Counted from the first letter of the stretch, positions 7,476 to 16,840 are shown. The stretch is DNA of 33,191 bases from Cyanobacteria bacterium RU_5_0 (GCA_012033255.1 JAAUSF010000045.1:1-33191); one strand, 5' to 3'. Program-made: numbers and translations. The notes: generated from the letters alone by a model not told the origin.

Positions 7476-8639
7476 ATGACAATGACCTCACGCATTTCCA
7501 AGTGGTTTTTCTACCTGGCTCTGCTACCTGCAACAGTTGCGGTATGCGGATGGCAAGGATGGGCATGGTGGAATTGGGCAAGTGCCCCTGTGGCTGAAGT
7601 CAGTTCTTCTGCTCCTTCAGACAATTCTGCTCCTTCAGACAATTCTGCTCCTTCAGACAATTCTGCTCCTTCAGACAATTCTGCTCCTTCAGACAATACG
7701 GTGCAAATCCACATTCCTCCTGGCACGACGGCACAACAAATTGGTGAAGATTTGGAGTCAATCGGATTGATTCGATCGCTCACTGCCTGGAACCTCTGGA
7801 CTCGTTGGCAAGGGTTACAGAATCAGGGGGGGAGTTTTCAGGCGGGCATCTATCAGCTATCGCCCACTGAAGATTTGCCAACGATCGCAGGTAAAATCTG
7901 GCGGGGCGAGGTCGTCTCAGCGAGTTTCACGATTCCCGAAGGATGGTCGATCGAACAAATGGCACGTTATTTCCAGGAGCAAGAATTTTTTACGGCAGAA
8001 GAATTTATAACTGCAACCCAACGTGTTCCTCGTGAGCAATATTCCTGGTTGCCAGAAACCCCTCAACTAGAAGGATTTCTCTACCCAGATACGTATCAGG
8101 TGGCTGGAGAAGTGACCCCTCAAAGTATTGTGAGCCAAATGCTCGATCGCTTTGAGCAAGTTGCTCTTCCGCTCTATCAGGAAACACAGGGTTCACCCTA
8201 TACACTGCTGCAATGGGTGACACTCGCAAGTATTGTAGAAAAAGAAGCAGTAGTGAGCGCAGAGCGTCCTTTAATTGCGAGTGTATTTGCCAAACGGCTG
8301 CGAGAAAATATTCCTTTGGGAGCCGACCCAACGGTCGAGTATGCCCTTGGCATCCGGCAGACGCCTGATCAACCGCTCACCCTTGAGCAGGTCAATACTC
8401 CCTCTCCCTATAACACTTACATCAACCCTGGTTTACCACCAACTCCGATCTCCAGCCCTGGTCTAGCTAGCCTCGAAGTTTCCCTGGCACCCGCCGACAC
8501 AGACTATCTTTATTTTGTTGCTCGGTATGATGGTACTCACATCTTCAGCCGGACATTAGCCGAACACGAAGCGGCTCAAGCGGCAATCCGAGATGGGCTA
8601 TCGGCTCAAAGTGAATCAGAATCGACAGGCACAAACTGA
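7476..8639 (+). CDS. mltG: Endolytic murein transglycosylase MltG (YceG family)
   Basis: A 387-residue inner-membrane enzyme that cuts nascent peptidoglycan glycan strands and is thought to set their length. An N-terminal helix (about 8-30) anchors it. A linker of five identical SAPSDN units (residues 45-74) follows, then a LysM-like region (VQIHIPPGTTAQQIGEDLESIGLI). The YceG catalytic domain contains WVTLASIVEKEAVVSAERP with the conserved glutamates at 255 and 257, ADPTVEYALG, and PSPYNTYINPGLPPTPISSPG. The end of the protein is the usual YFVARYDGTHIFSRTLAEHE. ATG at 7476 has a weak Shine-Dalgarno. The gene lies in the ruvX-proB run; the repeat linker is the unusual feature. Confidence 0.93.
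   Translation: MTMTSRISKWFFYLALLPATVAVCGWQGWAWWNWASAPVAEVSSSAPSDNSAPSDNSAPSDNSAPSDNSAPSDNTVQIHIPPGTTAQQIGEDLESIGLIRSLTAWNLWTRWQGLQNQGGSFQAGIYQLSPTEDLPTIAGKIWRGEVVSASFTIPEGWSIEQMARYFQEQEFFTAEEFITATQRVPREQYSWLPETPQLEGFLYPDTYQVAGEVTPQSIVSQMLDRFEQVALPLYQETQGSPYTLLQWVTLASIVEKEAVVSAERPLIASVFAKRLRENIPLGADPTVEYALGIRQTPDQPLTLEQVNTPSPYNTYINPGLPPTPISSPGLASLEVSLAPADTDYLYFVARYDGTHIFSRTLAEHEAAQAAIRDGLSAQSESESTGTN
7608..7697 (+). repeat. Five perfect 18-bp in-frame tandem repeats in mltG
   Basis: TCTGCTCCTTCAGACAAT occurs five times without a mismatch, each copy encoding SAPSDN. The array lies between the membrane helix and the extracytoplasmic domain of MltG. Because the unit is 6 codons, copy-number change would lengthen or shorten the linker without a frameshift. 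Perfect identity suggests recent expansion. Confidence 0.97.
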
Positions 8640-8768
8640 CCCCTTGTTAAGGCTGATCCGTGAATTGGCTAGAGTTGAGTTAGTTTTTGTTCAGTGCAGG
8701 GAAAAATACAGCAGACGTTTGCATGGTGCTACCTATTAGCCCTCTACTAAACTAATCCCCTCCTCCTT

Positions 8769-9317
8769 ATGTCTTGGGCGATACTCTTGCAACCAAACTT
8801 GATTCTGAGCGGCTCAGTACTCCATCTGACCCCCGATGTTCTACGGCAGCATAATCTTAAGGGATTGGTGCTGGATGTCGATGAAACCTTGGTGCCTGTG
8901 AGCATGGCAGAGGCATCTGTGGAACTTAGAGAATGGGTGGAATCAGTCAGGCATACCGTAGATCTATGGTTAGTGAGTAACAACCTCAGCCAGACTCGCA
9001 TTAGCCGCATTGCTAAGTCTCTGGATGTCCCTTACATCCTGGGGGCACGGAAGCCTTCACGCCGTAAGTTGAGACAGGCCGTGATCGCGATGGATCTGCC
9101 TGTAGACCAGATCGCGATGGTGGGCGATCGTCTCTTCACTGACGTACTGGCAGGTAACCGCCTGGGGATGTTCACGATCCTGGTTGAACCGATGATTAAT
9201 CCGGCAAAGCGTAGCAATCGCTACTTATTACGCGATTTTGAAGTTTGGCTGTCCCAAATTCTGGGAGCTTCCCTGAGTTTTGAGCAACAGAATGTAACAA
9301 ACTCCGACAAATCTTAA
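8769..9317 (+). CDS. YqeG-family HAD (class IIIA) phosphatase
   Basis: A 182-residue soluble protein of the HAD superfamily, YqeG branch. Motif I is LVLDVDETLVP with aspartates 36 and 38; motif II is LWLVSNNLSQ; motif III lysine is in GARKPSRRKLRQA; motif IV is MVGDRLFTDVLAGNRLGM. Related proteins include bacterial YqeG and mitochondrial phosphatidylglycerophosphatase GEP4, so a phosphatidylglycerophosphate phosphatase role is possible but not proven. The ATG at 8769 lacks a clear Shine-Dalgarno. It lies between mltG and proB, 129 bp after mltG. The last 15 residues are poorly conserved in character. Confidence 0.9.
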   Translation: MSWAILLQPNLILSGSVLHLTPDVLRQHNLKGLVLDVDETLVPVSMAEASVELREWVESVRHTVDLWLVSNNLSQTRISRIAKSLDVPYILGARKPSRRKLRQAVIAMDLPVDQIAMVGDRLFTDVLAGNRLGMFTILVEPMINPAKRSNRYLLRDFEVWLSQILGASLSFEQQNVTNSDKS

Positions 9318-9339
9318 ATCACAGAAATAATTATAAAAA

Positions 9340-9488
9340 AATCCTTAAGGAAACCCCGAAACCCTGATTATTCCTGGTAATCTACTACTAGATTAGATGG
9401 GGTCAGCCGATATAAAGACCCTAGTTCATAAATCCCCGTAGATACTTTGTAAAGCGCCAGCCTTCGCACATAGAGGGTTGGCGTTTTA
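9340..9488 (+). ncRNA. Possible structured RNA or proB leader with three hairpins
   Basis: Three hairpins follow one another in the 265-bp yqeG-proB gap. Hairpin 1 is TAATCTA-CTAC-TAGATTA (9378-9395, perfect 7 bp). Hairpin 2 is GGGTC/GACCC (9400-9421). Hairpin 3 has a 12-bp stem (9451-9487) and ends in TTTT. An AT-rich TTATAA-like element lies near 9330. This could be a small RNA with its own terminator, the yqeG 3' end, or a proB leader. I do not match it to a named RNA family. Confidence 0.3.
9451..9487 (+). terminator. Rho-independent terminator-like hairpin after yqeG
   Basis: AAAGCGCCAGCC at 9451-9462 pairs with GGTTGGCGTTTT at 9476-9487, a 12-bp stem with two G-U pairs. The 3' side ends in four T residues. 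It lies 134 bp after the yqeG stop and 96 bp before proB, so it would separate their transcripts if active. Confidence 0.55.
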
Positions 9489-9582
9489 CGATCGGTCTGG
9501 TACTCCTAAATTCTCATCAACCTCTGGCTAAACCTGAGAAACTACCCTAACTTTTCAATATTTCTTAAAATTTTGTTAAACT

Positions 9583-10695
9583 ATGCCCCAAACCCTCGTT
9601 ATCAAGATCGGCACCTCCAGCCTGACACAGCCTGACACTGGTTTTCTGGCACTTGCCACGATCGCCCAACTCGTGGAAACCCTCAGCCGGCTGCGTCGCC
9701 AAGGGCATCAGGTGATTTTAGTTTCTTCAGGAGCGGTTGGCGTTGGCTGTGCCCGATTGGGGTTGACTGAGCGACCCCGGACGATTTCCATGAAGCAAGC
9801 CGTTGCGGCAGTCGGGCAGGGACGCTTAATGCGCGTCTACGATGACCTGTTTACTTCATTGCAGCAACCGATCGCACAAGTCTTGCTGACTCGCAGCGAT
9901 TTGGTACAACGGAGTCGTTATGTGAATGCTTACCGAACCTTCCGGCAATTGCTCAAACTGGGTGTGATTCCGATTGTCAATGAAAATGATACTCTCGCTG
10001 TTGATGAACTCAAATTTGGAGACAATGATACGCTTTCGGCAATGGTGGCGAGTTTAGTCGAGGCAGATTGGCTATTCCTGTTAACCGATGTCGATCGCCT
10101 TTATTCCGCCGATCCACGCTACCATCCCGATGCAGAGCCGATCGTCCGGGTCAACAAAATTGAGCATCTCGCCGCGTTGAATGTAGAGGTGGGCGATCGG
10201 GGTACGGCGTGGGGCACAGGTGGCATGGTGACAAAAATTGCGGCGGCTCAAATGGCAACGACGGCTGGTATTCGGACGGTGATTACGGAGGGACGATCGC
10301 CACATAACATCGATCGCATTCTCAACGGAGAGCCGCTTGGCACCCAATTTGAACCACAGCCCCGCCCATTCAATGCTCGTAAACGCTGGATCGCGCATGG
10401 TCTAGTTCCCGCAGGCAAACTCTACCTTGATGCGGGAGCCGTCAACGCGATTCGTCAAGCTGGAAAGTCGCTACTCGCCGCCGGAATCACCGAAGTAGAA
10501 GGAGAATTTCAAAATCAGGATGCCGTGCAGTTATGCGATCGAGCGGGTCAAGAGATTGCCAGAGGACTTGTGAACTATAACAGCACTGATTTACAAAAAA
10601 TCTTAGGACAGCACTCAGATGCAATTCCCAAAATCTTAGGGTATGCGGGAGCAGAAACAGTGGTTCATCGAGATAATTTGGTCCTGAGTCACTAA
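9583..10695 (+). CDS. proB: Glutamate 5-kinase with C-terminal PUA domain
   Basis: A 370-residue enzyme that phosphorylates glutamate at the gamma-carboxyl, the first step of proline synthesis. The amino acid kinase domain (1-260) begins [11 protein letters not shown], has [34 protein letters not shown] and [16 protein letters not shown], and the [16 protein letters not shown] segment. A PUA domain fills about 273-355 ([22 protein letters not shown]). Length is normal for the two-domain form. The ATG at 9583 has an A/T-rich upstream region with no Shine-Dalgarno, which is not unusual in cyanobacteria. It ends 8 bp from the convergent SRPBCC gene, so the two transcripts must terminate close together or overlap. 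Confidence 0.95.
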   Translation: MPQTLVIKIGTSSLTQPDTGFLALATIAQLVETLSRLRRQGHQVILVSSGAVGVGCARLGLTERPRTISMKQAVAAVGQGRLMRVYDDLFTSLQQPIAQVLLTRSDLVQRSRYVNAYRTFRQLLKLGVIPIVNENDTLAVDELKFGDNDTLSAMVASLVEADWLFLLTDVDRLYSADPRYHPDAEPIVRVNKIEHLAALNVEVGDRGTAWGTGGMVTKIAAAQMATTAGIRTVITEGRSPHNIDRILNGEPLGTQFEPQPRPFNARKRWIAHGLVPAGKLYLDAGAVNAIRQAGKSLLAAGITEVEGEFQNQDAVQLCDRAGQEIARGLVNYNSTDLQKILGQHSDAIPKILGYAGAETVVHRDNLVLSH

Positions 10696-10703
10696 GTACA
10701 AAC

Positions 10704-11162
10704 TCAAAACTTAGAACTTTTATACATCTCTTCTGCCACTCGTTTCAGCCGACGCAATTGAGCTTGCATATCTTGCTTTGTCCAGTTGAGCGCAAACGCA
10801 TTGAAGCCATAGCGGACGATCGGGTTGGGGATATCAAACTCAAAGCGATTGATGAGTTGCGTTCCCTTTTCATTCGGTTGGCATTCCCAGCGATCGCGCC
10901 CCTTGAAAAATCCATTGAACTCCCAGACGACTAACCCTGGTTCTCGTTCAGCGACAACACTTCTCAGAGTCGGTTGCACAATTGGGATCTGAATTACAAA
11001 TCGGCTTTTGCTGCCTAAATCCGTACTCCACTCCCCGATCGGTTCACATCGCAGTGCCGGATTAAGCCAACGATGCATAAGGGCGCGCTCGGTAATGCAC
11101 CGTTCAACGGCAGTTGCACTTGCATTGATTTGAATAGATTGTTCAAACACTTGAAACGGCAT
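10704..11162 (-). CDS. SRPBCC (START-like) family protein
   Basis: A 152-residue soluble protein with the START/Bet v1-like fold suggested by its opening (VFEQSIQINASATAVERCITERALMHRWLNPALRC), the middle strands with GLVVWEFNGFFKGRDRWEC, and the long C-terminal helix (QDMQAQLRRLKRVAEEMY). Such proteins bind hydrophobic ligands in a central cavity; the ligand here is unknown. The ATG at 11162 follows a GGGACAAGA stretch. It is downstream of the aldolase gene on the same strand, separated by a spacer with a strong palindrome, and convergent with proB. Cyanobacteria commonly have one or more such single-domain proteins. Confidence 0.8.
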   Translation of the reverse strand: MPFQVFEQSIQINASATAVERCITERALMHRWLNPALRCEPIGEWSTDLGSKSRFVIQIPIVQPTLRSVVAEREPGLVVWEFNGFFKGRDRWECQPNEKGTQLINRFEFDIPNPIVRYGFNAFALNWTKQDMQAQLRRLKRVAEEMYKSSKF

Positions 11163-11227
11163 TCTTGTCCCAGTTTTTTATAAAATTCAGCCGGGTCTAC
11201 CAATTCATTTTCTTCAGGCAACCCATC

Positions 11228-11255
11228 GTAGGGGCGAACCGCCGTTCGCCCTTAC
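11228..11255. repeat. Palindromic intergenic repeat (GTAGGGGCGAAC...GTTCGCCCTTAC)
   Basis: GTAGGGGCGAAC (11228-11239) and GTTCGCCCTTAC (11244-11255) form a 12-bp stem, with one G-U pair in one orientation, around CGCC. The GTAGGGGCGAAC...GTTCGCCC pattern is a familiar cyanobacterial dispersed palindrome. It lies between fbaB and the SRPBCC gene and could act as a transcript end or a stabilising hairpin. A partial GCCCTTACAG copy follows directly. Confidence 0.7.
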
Positions 11256-11287
11256 AGTTTGCCCTTACAGTGAGCGAGAAGGCTCTC

Positions 11288-12370
11288 TCACGCGATCGTC
11301 ACGTCCGAGGACAAGTAAACCTCCTGGATGGCATGAAGGAGCTTGATACCCTCCTCAAAGGGACGCTGGAAGGCTTTGCGACCGGAAATTAAGCCACAGC
11401 CGCCTGCACGTTTGTTGATGACGGCAGTGCGAACGGCTTCTGCAAAATCATTCTGACCGGATGCACCGCCGGAGTTGATGAGTCCTGCTCGTCCGGCGTA
11501 ACAGTTGAGGACTTGGTAGCGGGTCAGGTCGATCGGGTGATCGCTGGTCAGTTCAGTGTAGACGCGCTTCTCGGTTTTGCCGTAGCTATGTCCGGCGGCT
11601 TGCACGACTGCACCATACCCATTATTCACTTCTGGCAGTTTTTGTTTGATGATGTCAGCTTCGATCGTCACCCCTAAATGGTTGGCTTGTCCGGTCAGGT
11701 CGGCAGCAAGATGATAGTCTTTGTCTTGCTTAAAGATATTGTTGCGTAAATAGCACCAAAGAATTGTCACCATGCCCAGTTCGTGAGCGCGTTCAAAGGC
11801 TTGGCTAATTTCTTGAATCTGCCGGGTTGATTCGGGAGAGCCAAAATAAATGGTTGCTCCAACGGCGACGGCTCCCAGGTTCCAGGCTTGCTCAACTGAG
11901 CCAAACAAGATCTGATCAAATTGGTTGGGATAGGTCAGCAATTCATTGTGATTGAGTTTGACAATGAAGGGAATTTTGTGGGCATATTTGCGAGAGACGC
12001 TGCCCAATATACCCAATGTGCTTGCTACCGCATTACAGCCGCCTTCAATCGCCAATTTGACAATGTTTCCGCCATCAAAATAGATCGGGTTGGGCGCAAA
12101 GGATGCGGCGGCTGAGTGTTCAATGCCTTGATCAACAGGCAGAATTGACAGATACCCTGTGTTCGCTAATCGACCTGTAGAGTAGAGTTGCTGAAGATTG
12201 CGGAGAACTTGCGGATTGCGATCGGTATGCACGAACACGCGATCGATAAAATCCGCTCCGGGTAAATGCAACATATCCTTGGAAATCTTAGCTTGATACG
12301 TGAGCAAGGAGTCAGCTTCGTCACCAAGCCACGCTTCGATCGATTGGGGAGCAGCTAATGTAGCGGTCAT
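11288..12370 (-). CDS. fbaB: Class I fructose-bisphosphate aldolase (FbaB/DhnA type)
   Basis: A 360-residue aldolase that cleaves fructose 1,6-bisphosphate to triose phosphates through a Schiff base; in cyanobacteria it works in glycolysis and, with sedoheptulose bisphosphate, may support the Calvin cycle alongside class II enzyme. Recognisable segments are [18 protein letters not shown], the [11 protein letters not shown] strand, [23 protein letters not shown] (the strand with the reactive lysine in this family) and [18 protein letters not shown] with [15 protein letters not shown]. The ATG at 12370 is chosen over an upstream in-frame start at 12388 because AAGGA lies 8 nt upstream. It is preceded by a 279-bp spacer after the large kinase gene, giving room for its own promoter. 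Confidence 0.93.
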   Translation of the reverse strand: MTATLAAPQSIEAWLGDEADSLLTYQAKISKDMLHLPGADFIDRVFVHTDRNPQVLRNLQQLYSTGRLANTGYLSILPVDQGIEHSAAASFAPNPIYFDGGNIVKLAIEGGCNAVASTLGILGSVSRKYAHKIPFIVKLNHNELLTYPNQFDQILFGSVEQAWNLGAVAVGATIYFGSPESTRQIQEISQAFERAHELGMVTILWCYLRNNIFKQDKDYHLAADLTGQANHLGVTIEADIIKQKLPEVNNGYGAVVQAAGHSYGKTEKRVYTELTSDHPIDLTRYQVLNCYAGRAGLINSGGASGQNDFAEAVRTAVINKRAGGCGLISGRKAFQRPFEEGIKLLHAIQEVYLSSDVTIA

Positions 12371-12556
12371 AGGAATTCCTTTTCTCACTCACAAATGTAA
12401 TGAACGAGTCATGAACGGTGCTGTCTGAAGGTACGCCAACATCAAGCGCAGCTTCCAGGATGAAACTGCATTTCCATTCTGATTCCCATTCTAAGAAATG
12501 TGTGCCGATCGTCTCTGAATTTTGGTTTTTCTAAAGCTAGTGATTCCATGCAAAGA

Positions 12557-12646
12557 CTAGAGGCGATCGGGATCTTCGCCTAATTCTCGCAGTCGTGCAG
12601 CAAATCGCTGGAATTCGAGATTCAAAGCCCCTTTCCCAGACCACAA
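12557..12646 (-). other. Short protein-like reading frame, possible relic
   Basis: Between the hybrid kinase and fbaB, the minus strand has a 29-codon frame starting at TTG (12646) and ending at TAG (12557-12559). Its C-terminal part, LEFQRFAARLRELGEDPDRL, is charged, helical and unlike random spacer translation. No ribosome-binding site is clear. It could be a remnant of a lost gene, a true tiny protein, or chance. I do not recognise it. Confidence 0.2.
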
Positions 12647-12667
12647 AATCTAACATCCAAAATGGGA

Positions 12668-15600
12668 TTACTTTTTGCTCTGCGCTTGAGTCAAGTTCAT
12701 GATGATATCAAAGCGATAGGTGTTCACCAGATTTTCTAGAGCGCGAGCAAGGTCACTATGCTGAGGAGGAATCTGCTCAATCAACTCAAGGCACTGTTCT
12801 TCATTGAGGCAAGCCGTCGCATGACGGAGTTCAGTCCTCCAGGCTTCAGGCATGATTTCTAAGTCAACGGCGCTAATCGCTTGGATCGAGTTCAGATCTT
12901 GAATCGCCGTCTCTTGGTTGTGGTCTGCTGCGTAGACATAACGGACTCCGAGATGTTTGGCAATGGTTGTATACAAATCCTCTACTTTGTAGGGTTTATG
13001 GACCACCTCATCACATCCGGTTGCCAGAATTTGCGATCGCTGTTCTTCAAAGGCACTGGCAGTCAGAGCAACAATTTTTGTAGGATTTCCCTGCTCCTGT
13101 TGGCGGATGAGTTGTGTTGACTCATAGCCATCCATAATAGGCATTTGCATATCCATCAGAATTAAGTGAGGTGCCCAGCTTTTCCAAAGGGCGATCGCGT
13201 CTTGACCGTTAGCTGCCTCGCGGACATCAAAACCCACCCTGGTCAGCAATTTAGCAACTAAGTTGCAACTATCGATCTGATCTTCCACGACCAAAATGCG
13301 GTGAATCAGCTGCTCAGGAGCTAAGCCGATGATTTGTTGACTTCGATTAGGGAGAGTGGGTGTAGAATCAGGCTTGACTGAGCGAACTAGGATGCTGAAT
13401 CTAAACGTTGTTCCTTCTCCCAAGGTACTGCTGACGCTAATCTCTCCACCCATCATCCGGGCAAATTTCTGGCTAATCGCTAATCCCAAGCCTGTGCCTT
13501 GCTGGAGCTGCCGTCCGGTTTCAGTTTGGACAAAAGGTTTGAAAAGTTGATCAATCTCTGCGGCCGCAATCCCCGGACCCGTGTCTGCAACTTCAAAAAG
13601 TAAGCAATAGCTAGAGGGAAGAAAGAGATGAAGAGTCGGGATATTTTGACGATCGTCTCGCTTGACTCGTAAGGTAACGCTGCCTTCCTCCGTAAATTTA
13701 ACCGCATTGCCAAGTAGATTAGTCAGAATTTGGCGGAGTTTGCCTTCATCCGCCCAAATACATCGGGGAATATCGGAGGCATAATTACAGTGAAACTGCA
13801 ATTTCTTAAATGAGGCTTGGACGCTTAGCATGGCATGTAAGCCATTCAGCAATTGATATAGATCAAAGCTGGTTTCATTCAGCGTTATTTGACCTGCATC
13901 AATTTTGGACATATTCAGCACACCATTAATCAACTCCAGCAGGTGCCTGCCACTCCGGAGAATGGTTTTAAGCTGTTCTCGCTGCTCTTGATTGGCAGAG
14001 GAGTCCATATCGAGTAGTTCAGCAAATCCTAAGATGGCATTGAGAGGAGTCCGCAGTTCGTGGCTCATGTTCGCCAGGAACGTGCTTTTTGCTCTGTTCG
14101 CTGTTTCTGCGGCTTCTTTTGCGTGTCGTAATTCTTCCTCAGTTTTTTTCAACTCAGTAATATCCGTTGCAGCGCCAATGATGCCATGCACCTGCCCATT
14201 AACATCCACAAATGGGCTAATGATTGTTTGATACCACCGGAGTTCCCCTCGAAAATTTTTAATCGCTTCAGCAGGGATGATTTTGGGCTGGAGCGTTGTC
14301 ATTACTTCCTGGTTGGTAGACAGAAACTCTTCAACTTGGAGTGGATTTGAGTTAAAGTGAACGTCCTGTTTGCCCACCATTTTCTCAGTAGAGGAGCCAT
14401 ACATGGCAGCCGCCGCTTGGTTAACAGTGAGAAACCCACCGTTCTTATCTTTAACGAAAATGGCACTGGGAACAACATCAATCACTTGACGTAAGAACGC
14501 TTGCTGAGCTTTTAACTCTGCTTCTGCTTGTTTGCGATCGCTAATATCCGTGAGTGAACCAACAGCCCGGATCGGTTCACCCTTTTCATTCCAAAGTGCC
14601 TTGCCACGAGCCAAAATCCACTTATAGTCACCGTTTCGACATCGGATGCGATACTCGCAGGCATAAAAGGATGTTTCCTGGTTGAGATGCCTTTGAAAAG
14701 TATTCTTCAATAAGTCAACATCCTCAGGATGGATATAGCGAATCCAGTGATTAAATGTCCTAACTTCCTCATAGTCGTATCCCAACATTTCCAGACACCG
14801 TGGAGAGAGGAAATGCGTGTTAGTCACTAAATCATGATCCCAAATTCCATCATTGTTGCCGTATATGGCAAGTTGCCAGCGTTCCTCATTTTGGCGCAAG
14901 GCTTCTTCCGCTTGTTTGATATCAGTAACATCTCGTCCAACTGCCTGATATTCAATAAAGCGATCCTGCTCATCAAAAATCATGCGGCTAATCCATTGTG
15001 TCCAAAGGATCTCTCCATTGATCACAACTCGGTTTTCAACCCTGACGACCGGATTATCCAGACTCATAGATTTGACAAGCTGAGCAACTTTTTCGCGATC
15101 GTCCTCAAACAGGATAGGTTCGTAGCTACTGCCAATTAGATTTTCTTTCGATTTTCCAAAGAAACGACAAAAGGCTTCATTGACAAACAAAATTGTACTG
15201 TCGGGCAGAAAGCGACAAATGAATTCTGTTTGATCCTCAACAATGGCACGGTAACGCTTTTCTGATTGGTGTAGAGCCGCTTCTGCCCGCTGATGTTCCA
15301 GTGCATTGCCAATCCACTGAGCCATTAGCTGAATGAGTTCGCGATCGGCAGTAGTAAACTGGCGTGGACGTGGAGCTAAACTAGAGAAATTAAGGGTGCC
15401 ATAGGGTTGACCGTTCACAACCACCCGCATCCCCAAATAAGCTTCCAATCGAAAGGCTTGGTAGCAGGGATGTGCCATCCACTCAGATTCTCTGGCAACC
15501 TCAAAGCCGATCGGTTCTGCGGAATTGATCGTAACGGCACAGTAAGTCTGGCTCAGGTCGAAGACATCACCCGGCTGCAAATTTTCTTGACCATGCACAG

Positions 15601-16840
15601 CCATTAGCTCGTAACAGTCTTCCTCAATTTGGGAGAAGATACCTATGTCTAAATCAAAACACCGACAACCTAGCTCCAGGAATCGCTGGACTCGTTGCTC
15701 AAAGGTCAACTCTTGTGTAACAACCATCTCGTAGAGGGAGCGCAACTGAGCTTCTCGTAGTCGCAGTTCTTGTTCAGTTCGATCGCGCTCGGTGATATTA
15801 ATGCTAGTTCCAATGATGCGATAGATACGCGATTGTTCATTGTGTAGTGGAGTCAGGTTTGTAATCCAACAGGTTTCCTGTCCCTGGAACAGTAAACACT
15901 CCTCATAGGTGATGCTTTCACCTGCTGCAACGCAATCTCGATAATGCTGTAACACCACCGTGGCTGCCTCTGGAGGAAGCACTTGTTCAGGGGTTTTCCC
16001 ACATAATTCAGACGACGCAATCCCGGTCAAACGTTCGTGAGTAGGATTCAGCCCAACATAGCGAAATTTTCCATCTTCCAAGACATCTACAACAAAAATC
16101 GATTCTTCGACACCCTCATAGATACTGCGTAAGAATTGTTCTTTTTCACGCAGAACGGCTTCTGCTTGCTTATGTTCAGTGATATCTAATACGGTACCAA
16201 TCAGTTGGAGTAAGCGTCCCTGGTGATCAAAAATAGGTTCACCTCTTGATTCAACGAATCGAAGAGTGCCATCTGGATGAAAAATTCGCAGATCGACTTC
16301 AAAGGGGGCATGGTCTGCAATTGACTGCTCAATTCGCTGCTGTAAAACAGCCCGATCGTCAGGATGAATGACCTGCTCTAGTAACTCAGCATAGGTGAGC
16401 TTGGGTTGATTGGGGTCAAGACCGTAAATCCGAAACAGTCCTTCTGACCAGACACCAATTTGAGTATTGATATTAAATTCCCAACTCCCAACATAGGCAA
16501 CCCGTTGGATAGCGGCTAAACTGGCTTGGCTTTTGTTGAGTGCAGCCTCTATTTGCCGACGTTCATCAATTTCTCGTTTTAGCGTTTGAATGCACTGACG
16601 ATGCTTTTGAAGGGTAGATTGGATAACGTGTCGAGTGATGAAGAAACTGAGGGCGATCGCCAAACCCGACGCTATAGAGCAAACTGCAACAGTCGTTGTT
16701 TGATGTTCCCCAGTGAAAGAGAGGTATCCTAGCAGCCCAATGGCAAAAACTTGTGGCAGGAAAGCCATGATGAGGGTGCGAGGGTACGAGGATGACCTGG
16801 AATCTAACACTTGAGTGTACGAATGGTATGTTGATTTCAA
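12668..16840 (-). CDS. Hybrid sensor histidine kinase, multi-PAS/GAF, with REC
   Basis: A 1390-residue sensor kinase. Two membrane helices (about 25-43 and 50-70) and a coiled coil (75-105) are followed by PAS/PAC modules near 110-225 and 230-352, a GAF domain near 370-518, and PAS/PAC modules at 525-645, 650-772 and 777-897. HisKA carries the phosphoacceptor in NMSHELRTPLNAI (His927). The ATPase domain shows NLLGNAVKFT, VADTGPGI and GTGLGLAI. A REC domain (1180-1297) has Asp1230 in LILMDMQMP. The tail (1325-1385, ending NLVNTYRFDIIMNLTQ) is a module I have seen at the end of other cyanobacterial hybrid kinases. Start is uncertain: TTG at 16840 or ATG at 16768, neither with a good Shine-Dalgarno. 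Signal and target unknown. Confidence 0.9.
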   Translation of the reverse strand: MKSTYHSYTQVLDSRSSSYPRTLIMAFLPQVFAIGLLGYLSFTGEHQTTTVAVCSIASGLAIALSFFITRHVIQSTLQKHRQCIQTLKREIDERRQIEAALNKSQASLAAIQRVAYVGSWEFNINTQIGVWSEGLFRIYGLDPNQPKLTYAELLEQVIHPDDRAVLQQRIEQSIADHAPFEVDLRIFHPDGTLRFVESRGEPIFDHQGRLLQLIGTVLDITEHKQAEAVLREKEQFLRSIYEGVEESIFVVDVLEDGKFRYVGLNPTHERLTGIASSELCGKTPEQVLPPEAATVVLQHYRDCVAAGESITYEECLLFQGQETCWITNLTPLHNEQSRIYRIIGTSINITERDRTEQELRLREAQLRSLYEMVVTQELTFEQRVQRFLELGCRCFDLDIGIFSQIEEDCYELMAVHGQENLQPGDVFDLSQTYCAVTINSAEPIGFEVARESEWMAHPCYQAFRLEAYLGMRVVVNGQPYGTLNFSSLAPRPRQFTTADRELIQLMAQWIGNALEHQRAEAALHQSEKRYRAIVEDQTEFICRFLPDSTILFVNEAFCRFFGKSKENLIGSSYEPILFEDDREKVAQLVKSMSLDNPVVRVENRVVINGEILWTQWISRMIFDEQDRFIEYQAVGRDVTDIKQAEEALRQNEERWQLAIYGNNDGIWDHDLVTNTHFLSPRCLEMLGYDYEEVRTFNHWIRYIHPEDVDLLKNTFQRHLNQETSFYACEYRIRCRNGDYKWILARGKALWNEKGEPIRAVGSLTDISDRKQAEAELKAQQAFLRQVIDVVPSAIFVKDKNGGFLTVNQAAAAMYGSSTEKMVGKQDVHFNSNPLQVEEFLSTNQEVMTTLQPKIIPAEAIKNFRGELRWYQTIISPFVDVNGQVHGIIGAATDITELKKTEEELRHAKEAAETANRAKSTFLANMSHELRTPLNAILGFAELLDMDSSANQEQREQLKTILRSGRHLLELINGVLNMSKIDAGQITLNETSFDLYQLLNGLHAMLSVQASFKKLQFHCNYASDIPRCIWADEGKLRQILTNLLGNAVKFTEEGSVTLRVKRDDRQNIPTLHLFLPSSYCLLFEVADTGPGIAAAEIDQLFKPFVQTETGRQLQQGTGLGLAISQKFARMMGGEISVSSTLGEGTTFRFSILVRSVKPDSTPTLPNRSQQIIGLAPEQLIHRILVVEDQIDSCNLVAKLLTRVGFDVREAANGQDAIALWKSWAPHLILMDMQMPIMDGYESTQLIRQQEQGNPTKIVALTASAFEEQRSQILATGCDEVVHKPYKVEDLYTTIAKHLGVRYVYAADHNQETAIQDLNSIQAISAVDLEIMPEAWRTELRHATACLNEEQCLELIEQIPPQHSDLARALENLVNTYRFDIIMNLTQAQSKK

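Noticed and set aside
7511..7783. Minus-strand open frame with ELSEGA repeats inside mltG
   Set aside because: It is the antisense reading of the 18-bp tandem array; mltG on the plus strand has clear catalytic motifs.
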